Assembly: GCF_008369935.1 (NCBI RefSeq)
Contig: NZ_VTUZ01000042.1
Coordinates: 20,272-84,271 of the forward strand
Source of the DNA: Paraburkholderia panacisoli
GTDB taxonomy: Bacteria; Pseudomonadota; Gammaproteobacteria; Burkholderiales; Burkholderiaceae
DNA: 64,000 nucleotides
Reading direction: 5' to 3'
Shown: one piece after another, positions 24,602 to 33,320 of the stretch
How positions within the stretch are numbered: position 1 is the stretch's first letter
How the letters are laid out: every line of letters begins with the position of its first letter
Made by a program: the position numbers and the translations under genes
Notes under the pieces: model-generated
What the model was told of the DNA's origin: nothing
The model's input: only the letters and a program-made list of their open reading frames with translations
Database searches by the model: none

Positions 24602-25162
24602 GTGGCAAAGGAAAGCAGTCAGAAGTTCATCGCGCGCAATAGGGCGCCCCGTGTGCAGATCGAGTACGACGTCGAAGTCTACGGCTCGGAGAAGAAGGTC
24701 AACCTGCCGTTCGTCATGGGCGTGCTGGCGGACCTGTCCGGACAACCGGCCGAGCCGCTCGTCCCCGCCAGCGAGCGCAAGTTTCTGGAGATCGACGTCG
24801 ACAACTTCGACGAGCGCCTGAAGTCGATCAAGCCGCGCGTCGCGGTGCAGGTGCCGAACACGCTGACCGGCGAAGGCAACGTGGCGGTCGACCTGACCTT
24901 CGAGAGCATGGACGACTTCGCGCCGGCCGCAATCGCCCGCAAAGTCGAGCCGCTGCGCCGTCTGCTCGAAGCCCGCACTCAACTTGCCAATCTGCTGACC
25001 TACATGGACGGCAAGAGCGGCGCTGAAGCGCTGATCGCGAAGCTGCTCGAAGAGCCCGCGCTGATGCAGGCCCTGTCCGCCACACCGCGAGCGCATGAGG
25101 CGCAGGCCGACGACGGCGGTCACGCTGGGCAAGACCCGCAAGCCCCTTCTTCCGGAGCATGA
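24602..25162 (+). CDS. tssB: T6SS sheath small subunit TssB
   Basis: This 186-aa protein has the conserved opening of VipA/TssB (FIARNRAPRVQIEYDVEVYG) and the VPASERKFLEIDVDNFDERL region. It forms, with TssC, the contractile sheath. It starts at GTG with AGGAGA at good distance; this ribosome site directly follows the last palindromic repeat of array 2. The C-terminal 25 residues are hydrophilic and longer than the minimal family length. tssC begins five bases after its stop. Confidence 0.94.
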   Translation: MAKESSQKFIARNRAPRVQIEYDVEVYGSEKKVNLPFVMGVLADLSGQPAEPLVPASERKFLEIDVDNFDERLKSIKPRVAVQVPNTLTGEGNVAVDLTFESMDDFAPAAIARKVEPLRRLLEARTQLANLLTYMDGKSGAEALIAKLLEEPALMQALSATPRAHEAQADDGGHAGQDPQAPSSGA

Positions 25163-25166
25163 CGCC

Positions 25167-26684
25167 ATGAACGATCTCAGCACCCAGCGCGAGTTGGCGT
25201 CCGCCGCGAGCGACGCAGCCACAGCCGACGGCGCGGCCGGCCTCGACGACTTCTCGGCCTTGCTGCAAAAAGAATTCAAGCCGAAGTCCGAACGCGCCCG
25301 CGAAGCTGTCGAAAGCGCCGTCCGCACGCTGGCCGAGCAGGCTTTGCGCGACACCGGCGTGATCAGCGGCGACGCGCTCGCGACCATCGAAGCCTTGATC
25401 GCACAGATCGATCACACGCTCACGCAGCAGATCAATCTGATCCTGCATAGCGAGCCGTTCCAGAAGGTCGAGAGCGCCTGGCGCGGTCTGCACTACCTCG
25501 TCAACAACACCGAAACCGACGAGTCATTGAAGATCCGCGTGATGAACATGTCGAAGACGGAACTGCACAAGACGCTGAAGAAGTACAAGGGTGTCGCGTG
25601 GGATCAGAGTCCACTGTTCAAGAAGCTTTATGAAGAAGAGTATGGCCAGTTCGGCGGCGAGCCGTACGGCGCGCTGGTGGCGGACTATTACTTCGATCAC
25701 GGCGGCCCGGACACGGATCTGCTGACGCAGATCAGCAAGATCGCCGCGGCCGCGCACGCGCCGTTCATCGCCGGTGCCGATCCGGCCGCGCTGCTGATGG
25801 ATTCGTGGCAGGAACTGGCCAATCCGCGCGACCTCACCAAGATCTTCCAGACGCCCGAGCACGCCGCGTGGCGCTCGCTGCGCGAGTCGGAGGATTCGCG
25901 CTATATCGGCCTCGCGATGCCGCGTTTTCTGGCCCGCGCGCCCTACGGCGCGAAGACCGACCCGGTCGAGGAATTCGACTTCGAGGAAGACACGGCTGGC
26001 GCTGACAGCAGCAAATACGCGTGGGCCAACGCCGCGTATGCGATGGCGACCAACATCACCCGCTCGTTCAAGATGTTCGGCTGGTGTTCGCGGATTCGCG
26101 GCGTCGAATCGGGTGGCGCCGTCGAAGGTCTGCCGGTGCACGCCTTCCCGACCGATGACGGCGGCGTCGATATGAAATGCCCGACGGAAATCGCCATCAG
26201 CGACCGGCGCGAAGCGGAACTGGCCAAAAGCGGCTTCATGCCGCTCGTGCACAAGAAGAACTCGGATTTCGCGGCGTTCATCGGTGCGCAATCGCTGCAC
26301 AAACCCGCTGAATACGAAGATCCGGCCGCGACCGCCAACGCCAATCTCGCCGCACGTCTGCCGTATCTTTTCGCGTGCTGCCGGTTTGCGCACTACCTGA
26401 AGTGCATCGTGCGCGACAAGCTGGGCTCGTTCAAGGAACGCGACGATATGCAGCGCTGGCTGCAGAACTGGATTCTGCAATACGTCGACGGCGATCCGAC
26501 CCATTCGTCGGATGACACCAAGGCCCGCAAGCCGCTCGCGGATGCTCAGGTGGTGGTCGAGGAAGTGGAGGGCAATCCGGGCTACTACACGTCGAAGTTC
26601 TTCCTGCGTCCGCACTACCAGCTCGAAGGCCTGACCGTGTCGTTGCGCCTCGTCTCCAGGCTGCCGACGGCTGCCGCCGCCTGA
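25167..26684 (+). CDS. tssC: T6SS sheath large subunit TssC
   Basis: This 505-aa VipB/TssC protein contains the family core (KVESAWRGLHYLVNNTETDE and FGGEPYGALVADYYFDHGGP), and the C-terminal end (YYTSKFFLRPHYQLEGLTVS) is complete. Six TssB-TssC heterodimers make each ring of the contractile sheath that ClpV recycles. The start at 25167 was chosen because similarity begins just after MNDLSTQRELA; the frame is open 72 bases upstream inside tssB. Spacing to both neighbours indicates one operon. Confidence 0.95.
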   Translation: MNDLSTQRELASAASDAATADGAAGLDDFSALLQKEFKPKSERAREAVESAVRTLAEQALRDTGVISGDALATIEALIAQIDHTLTQQINLILHSEPFQKVESAWRGLHYLVNNTETDESLKIRVMNMSKTELHKTLKKYKGVAWDQSPLFKKLYEEEYGQFGGEPYGALVADYYFDHGGPDTDLLTQISKIAAAAHAPFIAGADPAALLMDSWQELANPRDLTKIFQTPEHAAWRSLRESEDSRYIGLAMPRFLARAPYGAKTDPVEEFDFEEDTAGADSSKYAWANAAYAMATNITRSFKMFGWCSRIRGVESGGAVEGLPVHAFPTDDGGVDMKCPTEIAISDRREAELAKSGFMPLVHKKNSDFAAFIGAQSLHKPAEYEDPAATANANLAARLPYLFACCRFAHYLKCIVRDKLGSFKERDDMQRWLQNWILQYVDGDPTHSSDDTKARKPLADAQVVVEEVEGNPGYYTSKFFLRPHYQLEGLTVSLRLVSRLPTAAAA

Positions 26685-26728
26685 GTTCCACGGGCCTGCG
26701 GGCCCGCTATCGCCACGGAGCGTTTCCG

Positions 26729-27304
26729 ATGACCGAACTGACCGCGCGTGACCGCCTGCAGCCTTCGCTGCTCGACCGGCTCACCGATTTCGAACCCGAT
26801 GTGCGGCACGAGCCGCGCGAGCGCCGCGTATTGTCGCAACGGGCGTTGCGCGATAGCGTCCAGCGCGATATCGGCTGGCTGCTGAATGCGAGCGGACTGG
26901 ATGGGGTGCAGGAGGTCGCGGCTTATCCGCATGTCGCCACCTCGGTGCTCAACTATGGTTTGCCGGACCTCGCGGGGCGGCATGTCGCGGGGCTCACCAC
27001 GGCGGCGCTGGAGCGGCGTATCCGCGATGCGTTGTGGGCCTTCGAGCCGCGCCTCATCCGCGAGACCGTGCGTGTCGCCGCGCTGGAGGACATGCAGGGC
27101 GCCCGCCACGAGCACGTGCTGCGTTTCGAGATCGAGGCCGATATGTGGTCGCAGCCGTATCCCGAGCGCCTGTATCTGCGTACTGAACTGGATCTCGAAG
27201 CAGGCGAGGTGCGGATTCTCGACTCCGCTGCCGCCGTGCCTGCGTCTGTTCCTGCGCCTGCGCCGGCCAGCGGCGCTGCAGTGCGTACCGGGCAGCCGTC
27301 ATGA
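26729..27304 (+). CDS. tssE: T6SS baseplate protein TssE
   Basis: This 191-aa GPW/gp25-family protein has the typical ERRVLSQRALRDSVQRDIGW segment (residues 31-50) and the YPHVATSVLNYGLPDLAGRH motif. It is a baseplate wedge component equivalent to phage gp25. The final 30 residues are Ala/Pro-rich and probably disordered. Its stop overlaps the start of tssF (ATGA). Confidence 0.9.
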   Translation: MTELTARDRLQPSLLDRLTDFEPDVRHEPRERRVLSQRALRDSVQRDIGWLLNASGLDGVQEVAAYPHVATSVLNYGLPDLAGRHVAGLTTAALERRIRDALWAFEPRLIRETVRVAALEDMQGARHEHVLRFEIEADMWSQPYPERLYLRTELDLEAGEVRILDSAAAVPASVPAPAPASGAAVRTGQPS

Positions 27305-29187
27305 ATCCGTCCCTGCTCAAGTACTACAGCCAGGAACTGCAGCATCTGCGCGAAATGGGCGGAGAGTTCGCCGCTGCGTTTCCGAAGATCGCGGGGCGGC
27401 TAGGGCTCGATGGCATCGACTGCGCCGATCCTTACGTGGAGCGTCTGCTCGAAGGCTTCAGCTTTCTCGCCGCGCGTGTGCACATGAAGCTCGATGCCGA
27501 GTTTCCGCGCTTCACGCAGCATCTGACCGAGCTGACGTATCCGCATTATCTGGCGCCTACGCCGTCGATGGCGGTGGTGCAATTGCAGGCGGATCACACC
27601 AATCCGCAGCTCGCGTCAGCGGCGGATGGCGTGGCGGTGCCGCGTCATACCGTACTGCGCAGCCTGCTCGACAAAGCGGGGTCGACCCGCTGCGAGTACC
27701 GGACCGGACATGCCGTGACGCTGTGGCCGATCGAGATCACCCAGGCGAAGTTCTTCACCCACACCGGTTCGTCGAGCACGAGCGGCGTGCCGCTGCCCGC
27801 CGGCGTCAAAGCTGGACTGCGGCTGCGTTTGCGTGCGACGGGTACGTTGCCGTTCGAGCGGATGAACCTGGACAGCGTGGCGATCTACCTGCGCGGCGCC
27901 GACGCGCTGCCTGCGCGGATCCACGAGTGTCTGCTCGCCGGATGCGTCGGCGTTGCGGTGGTGCCCGGCGCGTCCGGAGCGGTTCCCGCTGCGCTGCTGC
28001 CGAAAAGCGCATTGCAGCCGCTCGGTTTTGGCGAAAGCGAAGCATTGCTGCCCGTCGCCAAGCGGTCATTCGACGGCTACCGCCTGCTGCAGGAGTATTT
28101 CGCGTTCGCGCCGCGCTTCCTGTTCGTGCGGATCGAGGGACTGCGCGACGCACTGCGCGCCTGCGCCGGACGCGAGGTCGAACTGGTCGTGCTGCTCGAT
28201 CGCGAGGATCCGCTGCTCGAACGCTCGGTCGACGCGTCGCACTTTGCGTTGCATTGCACGCCGGCCATCAACCTGTTTCTGCGCCGCACCGACCGTATCG
28301 CACTGAGCGACACGGCGTTCGAATATCACGTGGTCGTGGACCGCACCCGGCCGATGGACTACGAGATCCACCAGATCGACGCGGTCACCGGCTACCGCGC
28401 CGGCGCGCTGGCCGAGCAGCCGTTCCGGCCGTTCTACTGCGCGAAGGATCTCGATGCGCAGCAACAGGGCGGCGCGTTTTACCAGATGCGGCGCGAAGCA
28501 CGCCGCCCTTCGGTACGGCAGCAGCAACAGGGTGCTCGCAGCAGCTATCTGGGCAGCGAAACGTTCGTGGCGCTGGTCGACGCCGCCAGCGCGCCGCTGC
28601 ACGGTGACCTGCGCCAGCTAGGCGTGAGCGCATGGTGCACCAACCGGGATCTGCCGCTGTCGATGCCGGTCGGCGTCGGCTCGACCGATTTCACCGTCGA
28701 CGCCGAAGTGCCGGTCGCGGCGGTGCGCTGCGTGGCGGGTCCGAGCCGGCCGCTGCCGTCGTTCGCCGAAGGGCCGGCGGCGTGGCGTCTATTGAACCAT
28801 CTGTCGCTGAACTACGCGTCGCTGCTCGACAGCGATCCGCAGCAGGGCGCGCACGCGTTGCGCGAATTGCTCGCGCTGTACTGCCCGGCGGGCGACAGCC
28901 CCACGCAGCGTCAGATCGACGGTCTGCGTTCGATCGACTCCACGCCGGTCGTGCGGCGTCTGCCGTCGCCGGGGCCGATCGTGTTCGGGCGCGGGCTGCA
29001 AATCACGCTGCAGTTCGACGATGCCGCGTTCGAAGGCGCCAGTGCCTTTCTGCTTGGCGCCGTGCTAGCGCAGTTTTTTGCGCAATACGTATCGATCAAT
29101 TCGTTTGCCGAGACCGTTGCGTCGACCTCGACGCGCGGCGAGATCATGCGCTGGCCAGCGAGGGCAGGACGATGCGCGACGCTCTAG
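27301..29187 (+). CDS. tssF: T6SS baseplate protein TssF
   Basis: This 628-aa protein begins MNPSLLKYYSQELQHLREMG, the standard TssF opening, with FPKIAGRLGLDG and VERLLEGFSFLAARVHMKLD following. It is a baseplate wedge component acting with TssG, TssK and TssE. Full length is present. Its ATG overlaps the tssE stop, and its 3' end overlaps tssG by 16 bases, so translation is probably coupled through this part of the operon. Confidence 0.94.
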   Translation: MNPSLLKYYSQELQHLREMGGEFAAAFPKIAGRLGLDGIDCADPYVERLLEGFSFLAARVHMKLDAEFPRFTQHLTELTYPHYLAPTPSMAVVQLQADHTNPQLASAADGVAVPRHTVLRSLLDKAGSTRCEYRTGHAVTLWPIEITQAKFFTHTGSSSTSGVPLPAGVKAGLRLRLRATGTLPFERMNLDSVAIYLRGADALPARIHECLLAGCVGVAVVPGASGAVPAALLPKSALQPLGFGESEALLPVAKRSFDGYRLLQEYFAFAPRFLFVRIEGLRDALRACAGREVELVVLLDREDPLLERSVDASHFALHCTPAINLFLRRTDRIALSDTAFEYHVVVDRTRPMDYEIHQIDAVTGYRAGALAEQPFRPFYCAKDLDAQQQGGAFYQMRREARRPSVRQQQQGARSSYLGSETFVALVDAASAPLHGDLRQLGVSAWCTNRDLPLSMPVGVGSTDFTVDAEVPVAAVRCVAGPSRPLPSFAEGPAAWRLLNHLSLNYASLLDSDPQQGAHALRELLALYCPAGDSPTQRQIDGLRSIDSTPVVRRLPSPGPIVFGRGLQITLQFDDAAFEGASAFLLGAVLAQFFAQYVSINSFAETVASTSTRGEIMRWPARAGRCATL

Positions 29188-30242
29188 AACTAGACCGCCA
29201 GTTGCAGCAAGACGCGCGTCACTTCGACTTTTTCCAGGCGCTGCGGCTGATCGACTGCGCGCATCCACAGCGCCCGCGTCTGGGTACGTCGCCCAGCGCA
29301 CGCGACGACGCCGTGCGCGTTGCGCAGGATGCCGAACTGATTTTCCATCCGAGCACGCTGAGCGGCTATACGCCAGGTGTGGACGGCAGGCCTGGACGCC
29401 TGGCGGTGAATTTCCTCGGACTGCTCGGCCCGAACGGCCCGCTGCCCACGCATTTGACCGCGTATGTGCGCGAGCGTGAGCGCCATGCGAACGACAGAAC
29501 GCTCGCGCGCTTTCTCGACATGTTCCATCACCGGATGCTGACGCTGTTCTACCGCGCGTGGGCAGCGGCGCAGCCGGTCGTGAGCGCAGACCGCGCGGAC
29601 GAGGACCGCTTCTCGGCGTATGTCGGCAGCCTGTTCGGGCTGGGTACTCCGGCGCTGCGCGAGCGCGACACGGTGCCCGATCACGCGAAGCTGCATTTTG
29701 CGGGCTTGCTGGCGGCGCCGACGCGGCATGCGGGCGGGCTGCGGCTGATCCTCGAGCAGTTCTTCGGCGTGCCGGTCGAGCTCGAGTCGTGGAGCGGTCA
29801 CTGGCTGAGCTTGCCGGCCGATCAGCACACCCGGCTGGGCGGCGCGCGGCTCGGCGTGTCGAGCGTCGTCGGCACCCAGGTCTGGGACTGTCAGCACAAG
29901 TTCCGGATCGTGATCGGGCCGCTCGGCTACGAAGGCTTTCAACGCTTTTTGCCTGGCGGCGCCAGTCTGCGCAAGCTGGTGGATTGGGTGCGCAACTATC
30001 TGCGCGATCCGCTCGACTGGGACGTCACGCTGCATCTGCGACGTGACGAGGTGCCCGCACTGCGGCTGTGCGGCGACATGGCCGCTTCGTCTGAAGCATC
30101 TGTACCCGGCAACTGCGGCGCGCGGCTTGGCTGGACCACGTGGCTGTCGAGCGGCGCACCTGTCCATGACAAACATCGGGTCGTGATCGCGCCGAACGCG
30201 CCTACCCACACGCCTCGTCAACCGGAGACTCTTCATGGCTGA
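29172..30242 (+). CDS. tssG: T6SS baseplate protein TssG
   Basis: This 356-aa TssG protein starts with the characteristic FDFFQALRLIDCAHP (residues 18-32) and contains AVNFLGLLGPNGPLPTHLTA and the C-terminal region ending in a disordered Pro/Thr tail. It is the partner of TssF in the baseplate wedge. The start at 29172 lies inside the last 16 bases of tssF and follows AGGGCAGG; the open frame reaching to 28632 is a shadow of tssF. It ends 8 bases inside the tssH start. Confidence 0.92.
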   Translation: MRDALELDRQLQQDARHFDFFQALRLIDCAHPQRPRLGTSPSARDDAVRVAQDAELIFHPSTLSGYTPGVDGRPGRLAVNFLGLLGPNGPLPTHLTAYVRERERHANDRTLARFLDMFHHRMLTLFYRAWAAAQPVVSADRADEDRFSAYVGSLFGLGTPALRERDTVPDHAKLHFAGLLAAPTRHAGGLRLILEQFFGVPVELESWSGHWLSLPADQHTRLGGARLGVSSVVGTQVWDCQHKFRIVIGPLGYEGFQRFLPGGASLRKLVDWVRNYLRDPLDWDVTLHLRRDEVPALRLCGDMAASSEASVPGNCGARLGWTTWLSSGAPVHDKHRVVIAPNAPTHTPRQPETLHG

Positions 30243-32907
30243 GATCAGTCGGGTCGCGCTGTTCAGCAAACTCAATCCGCTGGCATACCGTGCAATCGAA
30301 AGTGGCACTGTATTCTGCAAGCTGCGCGGCAATCCCTATGTCGAGCTCGTACACTGGCTACATCAGATTCTGCTTGCTCAGGACTCCGACCTGCAGCGCG
30401 TCATCACGCACTTCGAGCTCGATCAAGGTGCGCTGGCTCGCGATATCGCGCTCGCGCTGGATCGCTTGCCGCGTGGTTCGACGTCGATCTCGGATATCTC
30501 CGCGCAGGTGGATGAAGCCGTCGAGCGGGGCTGGGTATTCGGCTCGCTGATGTTCGGCTCGACCCAGGTTCGTACCGGGCATTTGCTGGTCGGTATGTTG
30601 CGCACATCGAATCTGCGCAACGCCTTGTTCGCGATCTCGCGTCAGGTCGAAAAAATCAGGCTCGACACGCTGACGGAACGCTTTGCCGTGCTGCTCGACG
30701 GATCGCCGGAAGCGGGGATGGCGGCAACGGCGCCGGGTGTCGGCACGCGTCATGACGGCGCCGCCACAACGGCGGAAGGTTCAGGCAGCGGCGCCTTGCC
30801 CGCCGCCGCGCTCGGCCGCCAGGAAGCGCTGCGCCGTTACACCGTCGACCTGACCGAACAGGCGCGCAGTGGCAAGCTGGACCCGGTCGTGGGCCGCGAC
30901 GACGAGATCCGCCAGGTGATCGACATCCTGATGCGCCGGCGGCAGAACAACCCGATCCTGACAGGGGAAGCGGGGGTTGGCAAAACCGCCGTCGTCGAAG
31001 GTTTCGCGCAGCGCATCGTCGCGGGCGACGTGCCGCCCGCGCTGCGCGACGCGATGGTCTGCACGCTCGATGTCGGCTTGCTGCAAGCCGGCGCCAGCAT
31101 GAAGGGCGAGTTCGAAAACCGCCTGCGCCAGGTGATCGAAGAAGTACAGGCGTCGGCGCGGCCGGTGATCCTGTTCATCGATGAAGCGCACACGCTGGTC
31201 GGCGCGGGCGGCGCGGCGGGCACCGGCGATGCGGCCAACCTGTTGAAGCCTGCGCTCGCGCGCGGCACGCTGCGCACGATTGCTGCGACGACGTGGAGCG
31301 AATACAAGAAGCACATCGAGAAAGACCCCGCGCTGACGCGGCGCTTCCAGGTCGTGCAGGTGCCGGAGCCGTCCGAGGAATGCGCGATCCGGATGATGCG
31401 CGGCATCGTACGCCAGATGCAACAGCATCACGGCGTGCTGGTCCTCGACGAAGCGCTGGAAGCGGCGGTCACGCTGTCGCACCGCTATATTCCAGCCCGC
31501 CAGTTGCCCGACAAGGCAGTGAGTCTGCTCGATACCGCTTGCGCGCGAGTCGCTGTGAGCCAGCACGCGGTGCCACCGGCGGTCGAGGACGCGCGCCGCC
31601 GCATCGACGCGTGGCAGACCGAGGCCGGGATCATCGCGCGTGAGAGCGCACTCGGCATGGACACCGCCGGACGTGCCGCGGATATCGCCGCGAAGCTCGA
31701 TGCCGAGCGCACACGCCTCGCGCAGCTGATCGCGAATTGGGAAGGCGAGCGCGAACTGGTCACACGCATCCTCGCGTTGCGGTGCGAACTCGAAGAAGAT
31801 GCCAGCACGGATACCGCCGGCGATCACCGCGTCGCCGAACTGCAGGCTCTGCAACGCGAACTCGCACGGCGCCAGGGCGATCAGCCCTTAATTCTGCCCG
31901 GCGTGGACCGGCATGCAGTGGCCGCCGTGGTGCAGGACTGGACGGGTATCCCGGTCGGCCGCATGGTGCGCGACGACCTCGCGAATGTGCTGAAGCTGGC
32001 GGATACGCTCAATCAGCGGATCGTCGGCCAGGCGCACGCAATGGAGATGATCGCGCGGCGCGTGCAAACCTCGCGTGCCGGTCTCGACAATCCGCACAAA
32101 CCGATCGGCGTGTTCATGCTGGCCGGCACCTCGGGGGTTGGCAAGACGGAGACCGCGCTCGCACTCGCGGAAGCGCTGTATGGCGGCGAGCAGAACGTCA
32201 TTACCGTCAACATGAGCGAGTACCAGGAAGCGCATACCGTGTCCTCGCTCAAGGGCGCGCCGCCGGGATATGTCGGCTATGGCGAAGGCGGCGTGTTGAC
32301 CGAAGCGGTGCGGCGCCGTCCGTATAGCGTGGTGTTGCTCGACGAGTTCGAGAAGGCCCATCCCGATGTCCATGAGCTGTTTTTCCAGGTGTTCGACAAG
32401 GGCCGCATGGAAGACGGCGAGGGCAGGCAGATCGATTTCCGCAACACGCTGATCCTGCTGACCACCAATGTCGGTACTGAACTGATTACCCGACTGTGCG
32501 GCAACCCGGACAGCACGCCGAGCCCGGAGCAGATCGCACGCGCACTGCGCGCGCCGCTCGTCGAGGTGTTCCCGCCGGCGTTGCTGGGGCGCGTCGCCGT
32601 GATTCCGTATTACCCGCTCGACGACGCGATGCTCGACGCCATCATCCGGCTGCAACTCTCGCGCATCGAACGACGCATTGTCGAACAGCACGGTGTGTCC
32701 TTCAACTACGACGACGCGATGGTCCGGCAGATCGCCGCGCGCTGCACCGAGTTCGAGAGCGGTGGACGAATGATCGACGCGATTCTCACGAACACGCTTT
32801 TGCCGCGCATCAGCGCCGAATTCCTGACGCGGCTGATCGACGGGCGGACGGTCGCGAAGGTCGAGGTTGGTGCGAGCGACGGCGAATTCACCTACGCGTT
32901 TGATTGA
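30235..32907 (+). CDS. clpV: T6SS AAA+ unfoldase TssH (ClpV)
   Basis: This 890-aa ClpB/ClpV-type ATPase has an N-terminal double-Clp domain (about residues 10-160), a first AAA+ module with Walker A GEAGVGKT (244-251), a middle coiled-coil region (about 430-520) and a second AAA+ module with Walker A GTSGVGKT (631-638). The second module's Walker B region reads VVLLDEFEKAHPDVHELFFQ. It disassembles contracted TssB/TssC sheaths. Start and previous stop overlap by 8 bases. All catalytic motifs appear intact. Confidence 0.95.
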   Translation: MAEISRVALFSKLNPLAYRAIESGTVFCKLRGNPYVELVHWLHQILLAQDSDLQRVITHFELDQGALARDIALALDRLPRGSTSISDISAQVDEAVERGWVFGSLMFGSTQVRTGHLLVGMLRTSNLRNALFAISRQVEKIRLDTLTERFAVLLDGSPEAGMAATAPGVGTRHDGAATTAEGSGSGALPAAALGRQEALRRYTVDLTEQARSGKLDPVVGRDDEIRQVIDILMRRRQNNPILTGEAGVGKTAVVEGFAQRIVAGDVPPALRDAMVCTLDVGLLQAGASMKGEFENRLRQVIEEVQASARPVILFIDEAHTLVGAGGAAGTGDAANLLKPALARGTLRTIAATTWSEYKKHIEKDPALTRRFQVVQVPEPSEECAIRMMRGIVRQMQQHHGVLVLDEALEAAVTLSHRYIPARQLPDKAVSLLDTACARVAVSQHAVPPAVEDARRRIDAWQTEAGIIARESALGMDTAGRAADIAAKLDAERTRLAQLIANWEGERELVTRILALRCELEEDASTDTAGDHRVAELQALQRELARRQGDQPLILPGVDRHAVAAVVQDWTGIPVGRMVRDDLANVLKLADTLNQRIVGQAHAMEMIARRVQTSRAGLDNPHKPIGVFMLAGTSGVGKTETALALAEALYGGEQNVITVNMSEYQEAHTVSSLKGAPPGYVGYGEGGVLTEAVRRRPYSVVLLDEFEKAHPDVHELFFQVFDKGRMEDGEGRQIDFRNTLILLTTNVGTELITRLCGNPDSTPSPEQIARALRAPLVEVFPPALLGRVAVIPYYPLDDAMLDAIIRLQLSRIERRIVEQHGVSFNYDDAMVRQIAARCTEFESGGRMIDAILTNTLLPRISAEFLTRLIDGRTVAKVEVGASDGEFTYAFD

Positions 32908-32929
32908 ACGAGAGCCAAAGGAGAACCTC

Positions 32930-33319
32930 ATGCCACAACAGGTCACCATGGGCGCGATGCTGCAATGTTCGTTCGGCGTCGCGCCGTCGACACTGGTCGT
33001 GCTGCCGCTTAACCGCGTGCTGTGCGAAGGACCGCCGGCGGCCAACATCATGGACCACATCCCGCTCGTCAACATCATGCCGTTCGGCATGTGCAGTTCG
33101 CCGGCCAACCCCGAGGTGGCTGCGGCGACCGCCGCCGCGCTCGGTGTGCCTACGCCGATGCCCTGCGTGCCGGCAACCGTCACGCCGTGGGCGCCCGGTG
33201 CGGTGAACGTGCTGCTCGGCAATCAGCCGTCGCTCGACAACGTGTCCACCTGCAGCTGCATGTGGGGCGGCGCGGTCACGATCGTCGATCCCGCCACAGT
33301 CAAAACGCAGGTGCCCTGA
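32930..33319 (+). CDS. PAAR-like DUF4280 protein
   Basis: This 129-aa protein of the DUF4280 PAAR-like group has MPQQVTMGAMLQCSFGVAPS, then repeated short Pro/Cys-containing turns (PFGMCSSPANP, PTPMPCVPAT) and a late CSCMWGGAVTI. PAAR-type proteins sharpen the VgrG spike and can recruit effectors. It has no C-terminal toxin extension, so it is a structural tip. The start at 32930 follows AAAGGAG. It sits between clpV and vgrG, the usual place for a spike partner. Confidence 0.85.
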   Translation: MPQQVTMGAMLQCSFGVAPSTLVVLPLNRVLCEGPPAANIMDHIPLVNIMPFGMCSSPANPEVAAATAAALGVPTPMPCVPATVTPWAPGAVNVLLGNQPSLDNVSTCSCMWGGAVTIVDPATVKTQVP

Positions 33320-33320
33320 A

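Noticed and set aside
28632..29171. Long open frame upstream of tssG
   Set aside because: It lies entirely within tssF in another frame, and TssG similarity starts at 29172.
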